NCBI RefSeq assembly: GCF_014196305.1
Contig: NZ_JACIDJ010000001.1
Span: 916,290 to 980,289, forward strand
Length of the DNA stretch: 64,000 nt
Direction of reading: 5' to 3'
From: Roseococcus suduntuyensis
GTDB taxonomy: Bacteria > Pseudomonadota > Alphaproteobacteria > Acetobacterales > Acetobacteraceae
The notes beneath the pieces were generated by a model, which worked only from the letters and a program-made list of their open reading frames with translations, was not told the DNA's origin and ran no database searches. The position numbers and the translations under genes are program-made. Positions 40,109 to 48,620 of the stretch are shown here, in pieces (the stretch's first letter is position 1; each line of letters opens with the position of its first letter).

Positions 40109-40211
40109 GCGACTGATTCACCGCTTCGGCGATTCCGCCTCCGCGGATCAGGCGCGTATTTTCAGCGACTGATTCACCGCTTCGGCGATTCCGCCTCCGC
40201 GGATCAGGCGC
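40109..40211. repeat. Stop-associated hairpin element (family A), two copies
   Basis: Copies at 40109-40155 and 40165-40211 (period 56) are almost identical: GCGACTGAT, TCA, CCGC, inner hairpin GGCG-ATTC-CGCC, GCGG, ATCAGGCGC. They lie just downstream of the TAXI receptor gene, whose stop is at 40221-40223, and upstream of the CaiB gene on the same strand. This is the only locus where no stop codon touches the element. Confidence 0.86.
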
Positions 40212-40220
40212 GTTGCCTCC

Positions 40221-41213
40221 TCAGGCGCCGACGAGGTTGTCGGGGATGTTCTGGCCCACTTCGCGCAGGTAGCGCGCCGCACCCGGGTGGTAGGGCAGGA
40301 AGGTGTTCTTGCTGGCGTTCTCGGCCAGCGTCTCCGAACCCGCCGCAATGGCCTGGCGCAGCCGCGCATTCTGGCCCAGCACCGCCTTCGTCATCTCATA
40401 GGCCAGCGTCTCGGGCAGGCTGTGATGCGCGATGGCGAAGTTGAACATGCCCACCACGTTCAGCGCGCGGCCGGCCGTGCGATAGGTGGTGGTGGGCAGC
40501 GTGCTGGCCGTCAGCTCGGGGAAGCGCTCGGTCAGGGTGCGCGTCTCGGCCGCGGTGAAGTCGATGAAGTTCACCTCGCCCTGCGTCTCGGCCTCGGAGA
40601 AGGCCGGCACCGGCACGCCGGAGGCGAAGAGGAAGGCGTCCAGCAGCCCGTCCTGCAACTGGCCCGACATGTCGCTGCCCGAGCCGAAGCGGATGGCGGC
40701 GGGGCGGATGTTCAGCGCCTCGAACATCAGCGGGAAATAGGTGCCGGGCGTGCCGCCGCGCGGCCCCACGCCGACATTCTTGCCCGCCAGCGCGGCCATG
40801 TTGGTCAGCCCGCTGCGCTTCAGCGTGATGCCGTGGAAGGGCGTGTCATACATGGGGAACAGCGCGCGGATGTCGCGGAAGCGGTTGCCCTGCGTCCAGG
40901 GCGCCGTGCCGTTCCACGCCTGCAAGGCCACACCCATGGTGACCATGCCGACTTCCACTTCGCGGCGCTGCACCAGGATGATGTTCTGGTTCGGGCCCTG
41001 GGTGGTGCGGTAGGAGATGTTCACACCCGTGGCTTCCTGCGCGAGGCCGCCCCAGGCGGGTCCATACAGCGCGTAGGTGCCGCCGGGTGCCGCGGTGCCC
41101 ATGTTGATGGCGCGGGGCCAGGAAGGATCGCGGGGCTGGGCGAAGGCCCGGCCCATCAGGGCGGGCGCGGCGAGGCCGAGCGCGGTGCCGGCCAGCAGGA
41201 TGCGACGTTGCAT
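40221..41213 (-). CDS. TAXI-family TRAP solute-binding protein
   Basis: A 330-residue periplasmic receptor. The signal peptide (1-26, ending GRAFA before QPR) is followed by INMGTAAPGGTYALYGPAWG, the diagnostic TAXI N-terminal motif. NIILVQRREVEVGMVTMGVA and AALAGKNVGVGPRGGTPGTY are further family blocks. TAXI proteins serve TRAP transporters with fused membrane subunits for dicarboxylates or glutamate-like ligands, and no TRAP permease is in the window. ATG 41213 has GGGAGG nine bases upstream. The open frame up to 41276 is not family-like. It diverges from the SDR gene. Confidence 0.9.
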   Translation of the reverse strand: MQRRILLAGTALGLAAPALMGRAFAQPRDPSWPRAINMGTAAPGGTYALYGPAWGGLAQEATGVNISYRTTQGPNQNIILVQRREVEVGMVTMGVALQAWNGTAPWTQGNRFRDIRALFPMYDTPFHGITLKRSGLTNMAALAGKNVGVGPRGGTPGTYFPLMFEALNIRPAAIRFGSGSDMSGQLQDGLLDAFLFASGVPVPAFSEAETQGEVNFIDFTAAETRTLTERFPELTASTLPTTTYRTAGRALNVVGMFNFAIAHHSLPETLAYEMTKAVLGQNARLRQAIAAGSETLAENASKNTFLPYHPGAARYLREVGQNIPDNLVGA

Positions 41214-41240
41214 GTTTCTATAACCTCCCGTGACATGATC

Positions 41241-41266
41241 GCGCCGCGTATCAGTCCGCGCGGCGC
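41241..41266. promoter_or_regulatory. Inverted repeat in the TAXI/SDR divergent gap
   Basis: Arms GCGCCGCG (41241-41248) and CGCGGCGC (41259-41266) around TATCAGTCCG lie in the 127-base divergent promoter region. It could be an operator. Nothing else supports it. Confidence 0.3.
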
Positions 41267-41340
41267 TGTGCCTCATTTGTGGCGACCTGTCGGGTTAACC
41301 ACGGATGGCCCGGCCAGATCAATGCGCGAGGGAGTGGGGC

Positions 41341-42111
41341 ATGCGTCTCAGGGACAGGGTGGCGATCGTGACGGGCGGGGCCTCGGGCATCGGGCGCGCC
41401 ATCGCGCGGCGCTTCGCGCAAGAGGGCGCCGTGGTCGTCATCGCCGACGTGACCGAGACGGTGCGCGAGGGCGGTGAGCCCACCCGCGCGCTGATCGAGG
41501 CGGCGGGCGGCACGGCGCGCTTCCACAGCTGCGACGTGGCGCGCTGGCCTGACATGGACGGGTTGGTGACCGCCACGGTGGCGGAATTCGGCCGGCTGGA
41601 CGTGATGGTGAACAACGCGGCCATCGGCGGGCGCGGCGGCCGACTGCTCGATGTGGATGACGGCGAATGGGACCGTGTGATGGCCGTCAACGCCAAGGGC
41701 GTCTTCTTCGGCTGCAAGCGTGCGGTGCAGCAATTCCTCACCCAGCCCGTGCTGGGCGAGGCGCGGGGGCGCATCGTCAACATCTCCTCGCAGCACGGCA
41801 TGGTGGCCGCACCCGCCGACATCGCCTATGGCACGGGCAAGGCGGCGGTGGTCTATCTCACGCGGCAGGTGGCGGTGGACTACGCTTCGGACCACATCCT
41901 TTGCAATGCCGTGGCGCCAGGCCGCATCCTGACCGGCAAGCCGCTGGGCGATGCGCCGGACAGCCTGGAATATTCGCACATGCGCACACCCTGGCCACGG
42001 CTGGGAAGGCCGGATGACGTGGCCTCGGCCGCGCTGTTCCTGGCGAGCGACGAGGCCACCTACATCACCGGCCACAACCTGATGGTGGATGGGGGGTGGA
42101 TGGCCTACTGA
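41341..42111 (+). CDS. Short-chain dehydrogenase/reductase
   Basis: A 256-residue classical SDR. The cofactor motif TGGASGIG (11-18), NNAAIG (91-96), and the catalytic residues S150 (NISSQ), Y163 and K167 (YGTGK) are all in place. The acidic D36 after the second strand (VVVIADVTET) suggests NAD preference. The C-terminus has the usual MVDGGWMAY end. It stands alone on the plus strand between a divergent TAXI gene and the convergent TctA gene, 12 bases from the latter's stop. The substrate is unknown. ATG 41341 is chosen over an in-frame ATG at 41305, because SDRs start directly before the first strand. Confidence 0.92.
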   Translation: MRLRDRVAIVTGGASGIGRAIARRFAQEGAVVVIADVTETVREGGEPTRALIEAAGGTARFHSCDVARWPDMDGLVTATVAEFGRLDVMVNNAAIGGRGGRLLDVDDGEWDRVMAVNAKGVFFGCKRAVQQFLTQPVLGEARGRIVNISSQHGMVAAPADIAYGTGKAAVVYLTRQVAVDYASDHILCNAVAPGRILTGKPLGDAPDSLEYSHMRTPWPRLGRPDDVASAALFLASDEATYITGHNLMVDGGWMAY

Positions 42112-42123
42112 CCGCGCCCGACC

Positions 42124-43620
42124 TCAGCCGAGCCCCACCCGCTTCGCCAGCCGCCCGCGGATCAGCGGCACGGCCAGCACCACCAGGATCATCGCGATCA
42201 CGATCTGCGACACCACCGAGGAGACGAGCTGGATGTAGTCCCCCTGCGCGATGATGAGTGCCAGGCGCAGATTGCTCTCCGCCATGCCGCCCAGCACCAC
42301 GCCCAGCACCACCGGCGCCAGCGGGAAGCGCAGCCGGTCCATCGCGTAGCCGATCAGGCCGAAGCCGAACATCAGGTACACGTCGAACATGCTGTCCTGC
42401 ACGCTGTAGACGCCCACCACGCAGAGCCCCAGCACGCAGGGCGCCAGCAGCGCGGAGGGGATGCGCAGCACATTGGCGAAGAGCCGGCTGGCCACCACGC
42501 CGCCGAAGAAGATGATCAGCACGCTGGTGATCAGCATCTGGATCATGAAGCCATAGACCACGTCGCCATGGTCGCGGAACAGCGCCGGCCCGGGCTGCAA
42601 GCCATGGATCAGCAGCCCGCCCAGGATGATGGCCGTCACCGCGCTGCCCGGGATGCCGAGGGTGAGCGCCGGGATCAGCGCGGCCGCGTTGTCGGCGTTG
42701 TTGCCGCACTCGGCGGCCGCGATGCCGTTCTCATTGCCCTGGCCGAAGCTGTCCGGGTCCTTCGAGGCGCGCTTCTCCTCGTTGTAGGCGAGGAAGGCCG
42801 CGAGCGAGCCGCCCGCCCCGGGCAGGATGCCGATGGCGATGCCGATCAGCGAGGAGCGGATCCAGGTGCGGATGAACTTCGTCCAGCCATGGAACAGCCC
42901 CACCGAGGCGCGCAGCACGGCCATGCCTTCCCCGGCCTTTCGCCGCGCGGCGTCCTCGGCCAGCATGAAGATGGGCGGCAGCGCGTAGAGCCCCGTCAGC
43001 ACCACCACCACATGCAGGCCGCCGGCCAGGTTCATGTCGTCGAAGGTGAAGCGTTCATGGCCCGAGACGCCGTCAATACCCACCGTGCCCAGCAGCAGCC
43101 CGAAGCAGGCGGCGATGAGGCCCTTCACCGGGTCCTTGCCCAGCAGCACCGAGACGCTGCACAGGCCGAACACCGCCACCCAGAAATACTCCGCCGGGCC
43201 GAACAGCAGCGTGACCTGCACCAAGGGCGGGGCGAGCGCGATCAGCGCGATGGCCGACGCCATCCCCCCCACGGTCGAGGACAGGCAGGAGATCTGCAGC
43301 GCGCGCGCCGCATCGCCCCGCTGCGCCATGGGGTAGCCGTCCAGCGTGGTGCAGACGGCGGCCGGCGTGCCGGGAATCCGCAGCAGCACGGCGGGGATGG
43401 CGCCGCCATACATGGCGCCATTGTAGATGCCGGCCATCATGCCGAGTGCGACCAGCGGCTCCATGCCGAAGGTCAGCGGGATCAGCACCGCGATGCCCAT
43501 GGTGGCGGAAAGCCCCGGCAGCGCGCCGATGACGATGCCGCCGATGGTGCCCACCACCATGGCCAGCACATTCTGCCAGGCGAAGACGCCCGGGATCGCA
43601 TGGAGCAGCCCGTCCCACAT
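42124..43620 (-). CDS. tctA: Tripartite tricarboxylate transporter large membrane subunit TctA
   Basis: A 498-residue membrane protein with about twelve helices. Very conserved family segments are GALPGLSATMGIAVLIPLTF, MYGGAIPAVLLRIPGTPAAV, LDGYPMAQRGDAARAL and a mirrored ALIPALTLGIPGSAVTAIIL in the second half. It forms the channel of the TctABC secondary carrier for citrate or other carboxylates. It is the third gene of a tctC-tctB-tctA unit, 18 bases after tctB. The start is the ATG at 43620 (MWDGLLHAIPGVFAWQN). Confidence 0.94.
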   Translation of the reverse strand: MWDGLLHAIPGVFAWQNVLAMVVGTIGGIVIGALPGLSATMGIAVLIPLTFGMEPLVALGMMAGIYNGAMYGGAIPAVLLRIPGTPAAVCTTLDGYPMAQRGDAARALQISCLSSTVGGMASAIALIALAPPLVQVTLLFGPAEYFWVAVFGLCSVSVLLGKDPVKGLIAACFGLLLGTVGIDGVSGHERFTFDDMNLAGGLHVVVVLTGLYALPPIFMLAEDAARRKAGEGMAVLRASVGLFHGWTKFIRTWIRSSLIGIAIGILPGAGGSLAAFLAYNEEKRASKDPDSFGQGNENGIAAAECGNNADNAAALIPALTLGIPGSAVTAIILGGLLIHGLQPGPALFRDHGDVVYGFMIQMLITSVLIIFFGGVVASRLFANVLRIPSALLAPCVLGLCVVGVYSVQDSMFDVYLMFGFGLIGYAMDRLRFPLAPVVLGVVLGGMAESNLRLALIIAQGDYIQLVSSVVSQIVIAMILVVLAVPLIRGRLAKRVGLG

Positions 43621-43638
43621 GGCGCGTTGTCCGTCCGG

Positions 43639-44070
43639 TCAGTTGTCGAAGAGGAAGCCGGGCGGCAGGCGCCGGCTGAAGGCGGCGACGAAGACGAGCC
43701 ACACCGCGCCCGTGAAGGCCGCGCTGGACGCCAGCACCAGGAGCGGCCGGCGCAGGCCGAGGGTGAAGGCCAGCACCGCCACGAAGACGAAGGTCGCGGG
43801 GAAATACCCCACCGGCTCCACGGCGATGATGTAGAGGGCCGTCAGCCCCACCGTGATGGCGAGGTTGCGGGCATGCTCGACGAAGGGCATGTCCGGCGCG
43901 GCACGGCGCAGCCCGGTCGTGAACATTACCACGGCCAGGATGCCCATGGCGCCCAGGATCAGGCGCGGGAACATGGCGGCGTCGGTCGCCACCCCTTGCA
44001 GATCGTACCAGCCCCCCGCCACCAGCAGCAGGATGAACAGGGCGGCGATGCTGTCGCGGTGCAGGACCAT
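43639..44070 (-). CDS. tctB: Tripartite tricarboxylate transporter small membrane subunit TctB
   Basis: A 143-residue protein with four membrane helices (about 8-25, 38-55, 70-87 and 94-130). The family's DAAMFPRLILGAMGILAVV segment follows helix 1, and VEPVGYFPATFVFVAVLAFT follows helix 3. It is poorly conserved as usual for TctB, but length, topology and position between the receptor and TctA are decisive. It is seven bases downstream of the tctC stop. Confidence 0.92.
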   Translation of the reverse strand: MVLHRDSIAALFILLLVAGGWYDLQGVATDAAMFPRLILGAMGILAVVMFTTGLRRAAPDMPFVEHARNLAITVGLTALYIIAVEPVGYFPATFVFVAVLAFTLGLRRPLLVLASSAAFTGAVWLVFVAAFSRRLPPGFLFDN

Positions 44071-44077
44071 GGCGGGA

Positions 44078-45061
44078 TCAGCGGCGCCAGGGGTCCTCGC
44101 GCCAGAGTCGCCCGATCTCCTCGTTCAGCCCGGTGAGGTAGGTGCGGTATTCCGCGCGCGGCATGGGGGCCAGGAAGAGCAGCTGCTCGCGCGCCTTCAC
44201 CTGGAATTCGGGGTCCGCCAGCGAGGCGGTGACGGCGGTGGACAGGCGCTCGATGATCTCGGTCGGCGTGCCGGCGGGCACGGCGAGGCCACGGTCGGAC
44301 CCCGCGACGACATCAATGCCCTGCTCGCGCATGGTCTTGGCGTCGGGCAGCTCGTCCCAGCGGTTGGCGGCCATGAAGCCGAGGTTGCGGATCTGCCCTT
44401 CCTTCACGAAGGGCGCCGCCTCGCCGATCCCGAAGGTGCTGGCCATGATGTGCCGGCCCAGCAGCGCGGTGCGGTTGGGCGCGGTGCCGGGGAAGGGCAC
44501 CAGCGTGGCGCGGATGTCCACCTTCCGCATGAAGGCCAGCGTGGCCAGGTGCATGGCGGAACCCGTGCCCTGCATGCCGATGGTCATGCGGCCGGGGTTC
44601 GCCTTCGCCCAGGCCACCAGCTGGTCAATGGTCTGGAATTCGCTGGACGGATGGACGTTGATCGAGGCCGGGTCGGAGACGAGGTTCGCGACGAACTCGA
44701 AGCTCTCGAAGGTGTATCGCGTGCGCCGCTCGTGCGGGATGGTGATGAAGGCGGGCGCGTTCAGCATGCCGATGGTGTGGCCATCGGGCCGCGCCTGCGC
44801 GAGCTGCGTGAAGCCGATCTCACCGCCCGGCCCCGGACGGTTCACCACGCCGATGCGCGCGCCGCCGCCCAGGTGCTTTTCCATGAAGGGGGCCAGGGTA
44901 CGGGCCAGGATGTCCGTGCCGCCGCCCGCCGCGAAGCCGATCAGCAATTCGATGGGGCGCGAGGGCCAGGTTTGCGCGCTGGCGTGGGGCGCGATCGCGG
45001 GCGTGGCGAGCACCCCCATGGCCGTGGCGGACAACAGGCTGCGTCGGTGAAGGCGCATCAT
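44078..45061 (-). CDS. tctC: TctC/Bug periplasmic receptor of the TctCBA transporter
   Basis: A 327-residue solute receptor. Two adjacent ATGs are followed by RLHRRSLLSATAMGVLATPA, a Tat-like signal ending near ASAQ. The mature N-terminus WPSRPIELLIGFAAGGGTDI and VVNRPGPGGEIGFTQLAQA match Bug proteins. Compared with the Bug protein at 36865, sequence identity is low outside these motifs, so different ligands are likely. It is the first gene of the transporter unit. The open frame upstream to 45259 is not family-like and enters the GST gene on the same strand. Confidence 0.92.
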   Translation of the reverse strand: MMRLHRRSLLSATAMGVLATPAIAPHASAQTWPSRPIELLIGFAAGGGTDILARTLAPFMEKHLGGGARIGVVNRPGPGGEIGFTQLAQARPDGHTIGMLNAPAFITIPHERRTRYTFESFEFVANLVSDPASINVHPSSEFQTIDQLVAWAKANPGRMTIGMQGTGSAMHLATLAFMRKVDIRATLVPFPGTAPNRTALLGRHIMASTFGIGEAAPFVKEGQIRNLGFMAANRWDELPDAKTMREQGIDVVAGSDRGLAVPAGTPTEIIERLSTAVTASLADPEFQVKAREQLLFLAPMPRAEYRTYLTGLNEEIGRLWREDPWRR

Positions 45062-45176
45062 GGCGTTGGCTCCCGTTCTGTTCTGTTTCATGGACACAGG
45101 CGCCCGATGGCGCCCGCCTCCCCCTGTGCTGGCGCACGGTAACACGGGAGGGCGCGCGGTCAACGTGAACGCGGCC

Positions 45177-45866
45177 TCAGGCCTCGGCGCGGGGCGTGGC
45201 GCGGGCGATGCCGCCATAGGCGTCCAGCAGGCGTTCGCGCCAGGACCACACCGGATCATCCTCGGCCAATAGGCGCAGCGGGCTTGTGCCGCGCGCCCAC
45301 ATGAAGGCGCCCATCACGACATGATCGGCGTAGTCGGGCGCATCGCCGCCGAGGAAGGGCTGCGCCAGCACCGCGTCGCGCAACGGGCTGAGCATGGCGC
45401 GGAATTCGGGCAACCGCGCCTCGCGGTCGCGCGTCACTTCCGCCAGCTTCATGCCGAAGCGCTGCTGCCGGCTCTCGATGAAGTAGCTCCGCGCCTTCTC
45501 GTCCAGCAAAGGCGGCACGTCCGAGACGATCAGCCGGATCAGCGCGGCATGGAACACCGTGCCGGTCCAGGACTGGATGAACCGATAGGCGTGGGCGCGG
45601 CCGTGCATCAGGCTGGGCCGTTCCGGATAGGCCTCGTCGAGATACCGCGCGATGGCGAAGGAGTCCGGCACCACCCGCGCGCCATCCACCAGCACCGGCA
45701 CCTTGTCGTGCTTCGCGAAGGCAAGGCGCTCCGTCTCCGTGAAGCGCCAGGGGATGCTCTCGAAGTCGAGCCCCTTGTGCGCCAGCGCGAAACGGCTGCG
45801 CCAGCAGAAGGGGCTGAAGACGCGGGCGGGGTCGGTGCCGCAGAGTTCGTAGAGTTGCCGCGCCAT
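45177..45866 (-). CDS. Glutathione S-transferase family protein
   Basis: A 229-residue GST. The N-terminal thioredoxin-like domain begins LYELCGTDPARVFSPFCWRS, with VPVLVDG before a cis-proline and DSFAIARYLDEAYP as the glutathione-contacting block. An all-helical C-terminal domain follows, with FLGGDAPDYADHVVMGAFMW as the conserved N-capping region. A Ser in FSPFC could be the activating residue. It starts three bases after the stop of the DUF4139 gene, so the two are probably cotranscribed. The substrate is unknown. Confidence 0.88.
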   Translation of the reverse strand: MARQLYELCGTDPARVFSPFCWRSRFALAHKGLDFESIPWRFTETERLAFAKHDKVPVLVDGARVVPDSFAIARYLDEAYPERPSLMHGRAHAYRFIQSWTGTVFHAALIRLIVSDVPPLLDEKARSYFIESRQQRFGMKLAEVTRDREARLPEFRAMLSPLRDAVLAQPFLGGDAPDYADHVVMGAFMWARGTSPLRLLAEDDPVWSWRERLLDAYGGIARATPRAEA

Positions 45867-45869
45867 GGC

Positions 45870-47876
45870 TCAGCCCTCCCAGGCCACGACGCGCTGCGCC
45901 GCCGCGCGCCAGGCGGTCCAGGCGGCGTCGGCCGCGCGGCCGCTGCGTTCCGCCGCCACCGAGGCCGCGTTCAGCGCCACGCGCGCCGGTTCGCGCTCCG
46001 CGCCCGTGCGGTCCTCCAGCGCGCGGCGGGCGCGCAGCAGGGTGGCCTCGGCGGCGGCGTGGTCGCGGGCGGCGGTGCGGAAGGCGTCCATCAGCCGCAG
46101 CGCCTCGGCATAGGCGGCGATCAGCCCTTCCAGCCCGGCGCGGCCGGTGGCGTCCGCGGGGAGGCGCTGCAGCACCTCGCGCAGCGCGGCCAGGCGGTCG
46201 GTGCCGCCGGGCAGGCGGGCGGTGTCGCGGTCGAGGCTGAGGTCACGCCAGATGGGCGGCAGGGGCTCGGGCAGGGCCGGGTCCCAGAGGGGGATGATGC
46301 GGGTGGAACGGCGTTCCCATTCGTAGCCATGCTCGGCGGCGGCGCCGGCCAGCGTCACCTCCACGCGCAGGCCGAAATCCCCTTCGGCGACGGGCTGGAA
46401 TTGCGGGGTCTCGCCGCGCCGCGCGGGCAGGTCCAGCATCAGCGTGCCGCGCTGGGCACCGCCATCCACCGCCAGCCGCAGCCGGTGCACCGCGCGCTGC
46501 GCCACCAGCACCGCGCCGCGCCGGAAGGTGACGCCGGTGGGCTCGGTGCGGTCGTCGCGCGCCGTGCTGAGCTGCACGCCCTGGTCGCGCCCGAAGGCCA
46601 GCAGCCGCGTGGCGCCCGCCGGCATGCCGGGCAATTGCGCGTCGCCCAGGAAACCGTCCGTCTCGGCGCCCTGGCTGCCATAGATGGTGGCGAGGCCCGG
46701 CGGCAGCGGGTGGTCCGCCGCGTTGCGGAGGCGCAGCGCCTGGAGCGGGTGGCGCGCGGCGAGGTCCTGCACCCACCACACCCGCTCGGCCGGCAGGCGC
46801 ATGTCGAGGAAGGGGACGTTCGCCGTCTCGCCCGCCTGGATGGTCACGGGGTCCACCAGCACGAAGGCCACCCGGCCGAGGGAGGCTTCTGTCGCGACCG
46901 GGGGTGCGGCGGGGGCGGCCTCCGCCACGGGTGCCGCCGCCGGCGCGGGGGCGGGCAGGGCGAAGGCGCGGGCCAGGCGGGCCGGCGGGGGCGTGGGCTG
47001 GGGGCGGTCACCCGTGTCGGGCCGCACCTCCACCTGGCCGCTGCCCTCGATGGGCAGTTCGATGCGCGGCAGCAGCACGGGGGTGTAGAGCGCCTGCCGG
47101 AAGGCCGCCGCCTCGCTGGAGACGAGGGAGAGCCGGATACCCGACCAGTCCGCGCCCGTGTGGTTCTCCACCACGGCCCAGCCCATCAGCCGTGCCTCGG
47201 ATCCCGTCTCGCCGAAGCCCGGCACGGTGATCCGCCAGGAGGGCTTCCACAGCGGCGCGCCGGCCACATAGACGGCGGCGATCTCGCGCGGGGCATTGGC
47301 GCCCGCGCGCAGCGCCACGGTGACCGTGCGGGTGTCGGCGGTGCGCGTCTCGGCCAGCGCGGCGGCGGCGCGGGCCAGGCGCGCGGCCAGGCCGGCGTCG
47401 CGCAGCTGCACCTCATCGGCGGGGTCGAGCGCCAGGGCGCGCAGCCCCGTCGCGGTCAGCAGCGTCAGGCGCAGGCGGCCCTCATGCTCGCCCGCCTCAG
47501 CGATGCGGCCCTCGATGGCGCCGACCGTCACCTCCTGCCCGCGCAGCGCGTTGAACAGCGCGGCGCGGCTGTCGAAGTCGTGGGGGCGCAGCGGCAGGCC
47601 CCGGAAGGCCTCGGCGGCAAGGTCCTGGGCGGGCAGGCGCACGCCCTCCACCCGCCCGGCCGGGTCCGCGACCACCAGCGAGCGCAGGATGTCGTCCACA
47701 TCGGCCAGCGGGACGCGGAAGGTCACGGCGCCCGCATCGGGCGCCACCATGCCCCCCCGCATGATCTGCGCGAGGCCGGAGGAGGAGAGCATCACCCCCC
47801 GCACCGGCAACTCCGTCGCCAGGGCCGGCGTGGCGAGAACCAGCAGGAGGGCAGGCAGCAAACTGCGGCGGATCAT
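45870..47876 (-). CDS. Secreted DUF4139 domain-containing protein
   Basis: A 668-residue exported protein. The signal peptide is MIRRSLLPALLLVLATPALA (1-20). The mature part starts LPVRGVMLSSSGLAQIMRGG, and the central region carries VYVAGAPLWKPSWRITVPG then NHTGADWSGIRLSLVSSE, which is the DUF4139 signature (mucoidy-inhibitor-like beta domain). A Pro/Ala-rich linker (about 320-370) and a helical C-terminus (RTAARDHAAAEATLLRARRA) complete it. Function is not established. An envelope or periplasmic role is likely. The start at 47876 gives a clean signal peptide, and upstream in-frame ATGs do not. The region just upstream faces the AT-rich promoter at 48022. Confidence 0.85.
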   Translation of the reverse strand: MIRRSLLPALLLVLATPALATELPVRGVMLSSSGLAQIMRGGMVAPDAGAVTFRVPLADVDDILRSLVVADPAGRVEGVRLPAQDLAAEAFRGLPLRPHDFDSRAALFNALRGQEVTVGAIEGRIAEAGEHEGRLRLTLLTATGLRALALDPADEVQLRDAGLAARLARAAAALAETRTADTRTVTVALRAGANAPREIAAVYVAGAPLWKPSWRITVPGFGETGSEARLMGWAVVENHTGADWSGIRLSLVSSEAAAFRQALYTPVLLPRIELPIEGSGQVEVRPDTGDRPQPTPPPARLARAFALPAPAPAAAPVAEAAPAAPPVATEASLGRVAFVLVDPVTIQAGETANVPFLDMRLPAERVWWVQDLAARHPLQALRLRNAADHPLPPGLATIYGSQGAETDGFLGDAQLPGMPAGATRLLAFGRDQGVQLSTARDDRTEPTGVTFRRGAVLVAQRAVHRLRLAVDGGAQRGTLMLDLPARRGETPQFQPVAEGDFGLRVEVTLAGAAAEHGYEWERRSTRIIPLWDPALPEPLPPIWRDLSLDRDTARLPGGTDRLAALREVLQRLPADATGRAGLEGLIAAYAEALRLMDAFRTAARDHAAAEATLLRARRALEDRTGAEREPARVALNAASVAAERSGRAADAAWTAWRAAAQRVVAWEG

Positions 47877-48021
47877 GGGCTTGGCCTCCGTGTGCATGCG
47901 GGGCGCGTGGGCGCCCGACACGGCATCTGACCATGGCGGCCCGCCCCCGGCCACCCGCCTGCAACCGTCCAGGCGGCGGCCACGTTTAAACTCATGTGAC
48001 ATTCGGTCTTATCTATTTTAA

Positions 48022-48050
48022 TTGAAAGTTGAGCGTCGGAGCGATATTTT
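48022..48050 (+). promoter_or_regulatory. Sigma-70-like promoter in an AT-rich island
   Basis: TTGAAA (48022-48027), a 17-base spacer and TATTTT (48045-48050) match the -35 and -10 consensus in five and four positions. The surrounding 80 bases (about 47985-48065) are far more AT-rich than the rest of the window. Upstream lies CATGTGAC (47992-47999). TTAGGGGAAACGCC then leads to the ATG at 48075. The rest of the 47877-48074 gap belongs to the DUF4139 leader. Confidence 0.6.
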
Positions 48051-48074
48051 TCATTAAAGTTTAGGGGAAACGCC

Positions 48075-48620
48075 ATGGACAGCGTCGCAGCGGATCGGGT
48101 CGCGGCAGGCCGCCTCTGGCAGGGCCTTTCCGAGCCCAGCCATGCCATACGGGCCGCCGATCGCTACTTCGCCCTTATGGGCCGGCCGATGATGCAGGTG
48201 CGCCGCGCGAATGGCGAAGCCGTGCTCTTGGCGCTGGACCCCGCCACGGGCGCGTTTCTCCCCAGCTACGCCTTGCAGAACCGGTTCCGTGACGGGCTGC
48301 TCGACGCGCAGCCGCTGGATCACGCCGCGTTCCACGCTCTGGTGCGGCGTTGGCGTGCCCGGGCGCTGGCCGAGTGCGAGGCCAGCCCCATCCTCTGGAC
48401 GCGCACGACCGATGCGGATTTTCCCTATGCCGCCACCCGCGCGGGCCAGAAGCTGGCGCTGCGCTGCGGGGGGCATCTGGCGGAGCCGTCCTGGACCCTC
48501 TTCGCCGCCGGCGAGGAGGTGGGCGAACTCACCGCCTGGCCCGCCGCCTGGAACTGCGAGGAACCCCGCGTCAGCGGCGCTCGAGCCGCATGGGCAGCGT
48601 CTCGCCTGGCCGCAGGCTGA
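48075..48620 (+). CDS. Protein of unknown function with its own promoter
   Basis: A 181-residue soluble protein, not recognised. It begins MDSVAADRVAAGRLWQGLSE and has blocks IRAADRYFALMGRPMMQVRR, LLALDPATGAFLPSYALQNR and TRTTDADFPYAATRAGQKLA. Several Trp and Cys residues near the end (ASRLAAG at the terminus) suggest a compact fold. It has GGGGAAA ahead of the ATG and the best promoter match in the window. Its last 50 bases overlap the 3' end of the P450 gene on the other strand. Codon use in the overlap is acceptable for both, so either C-terminus could be slightly different from this reading. Confidence 0.65.
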   Translation: MDSVAADRVAAGRLWQGLSEPSHAIRAADRYFALMGRPMMQVRRANGEAVLLALDPATGAFLPSYALQNRFRDGLLDAQPLDHAAFHALVRRWRARALAECEASPILWTRTTDADFPYAATRAGQKLALRCGGHLAEPSWTLFAAGEEVGELTAWPAAWNCEEPRVSGARAAWAASRLAAG

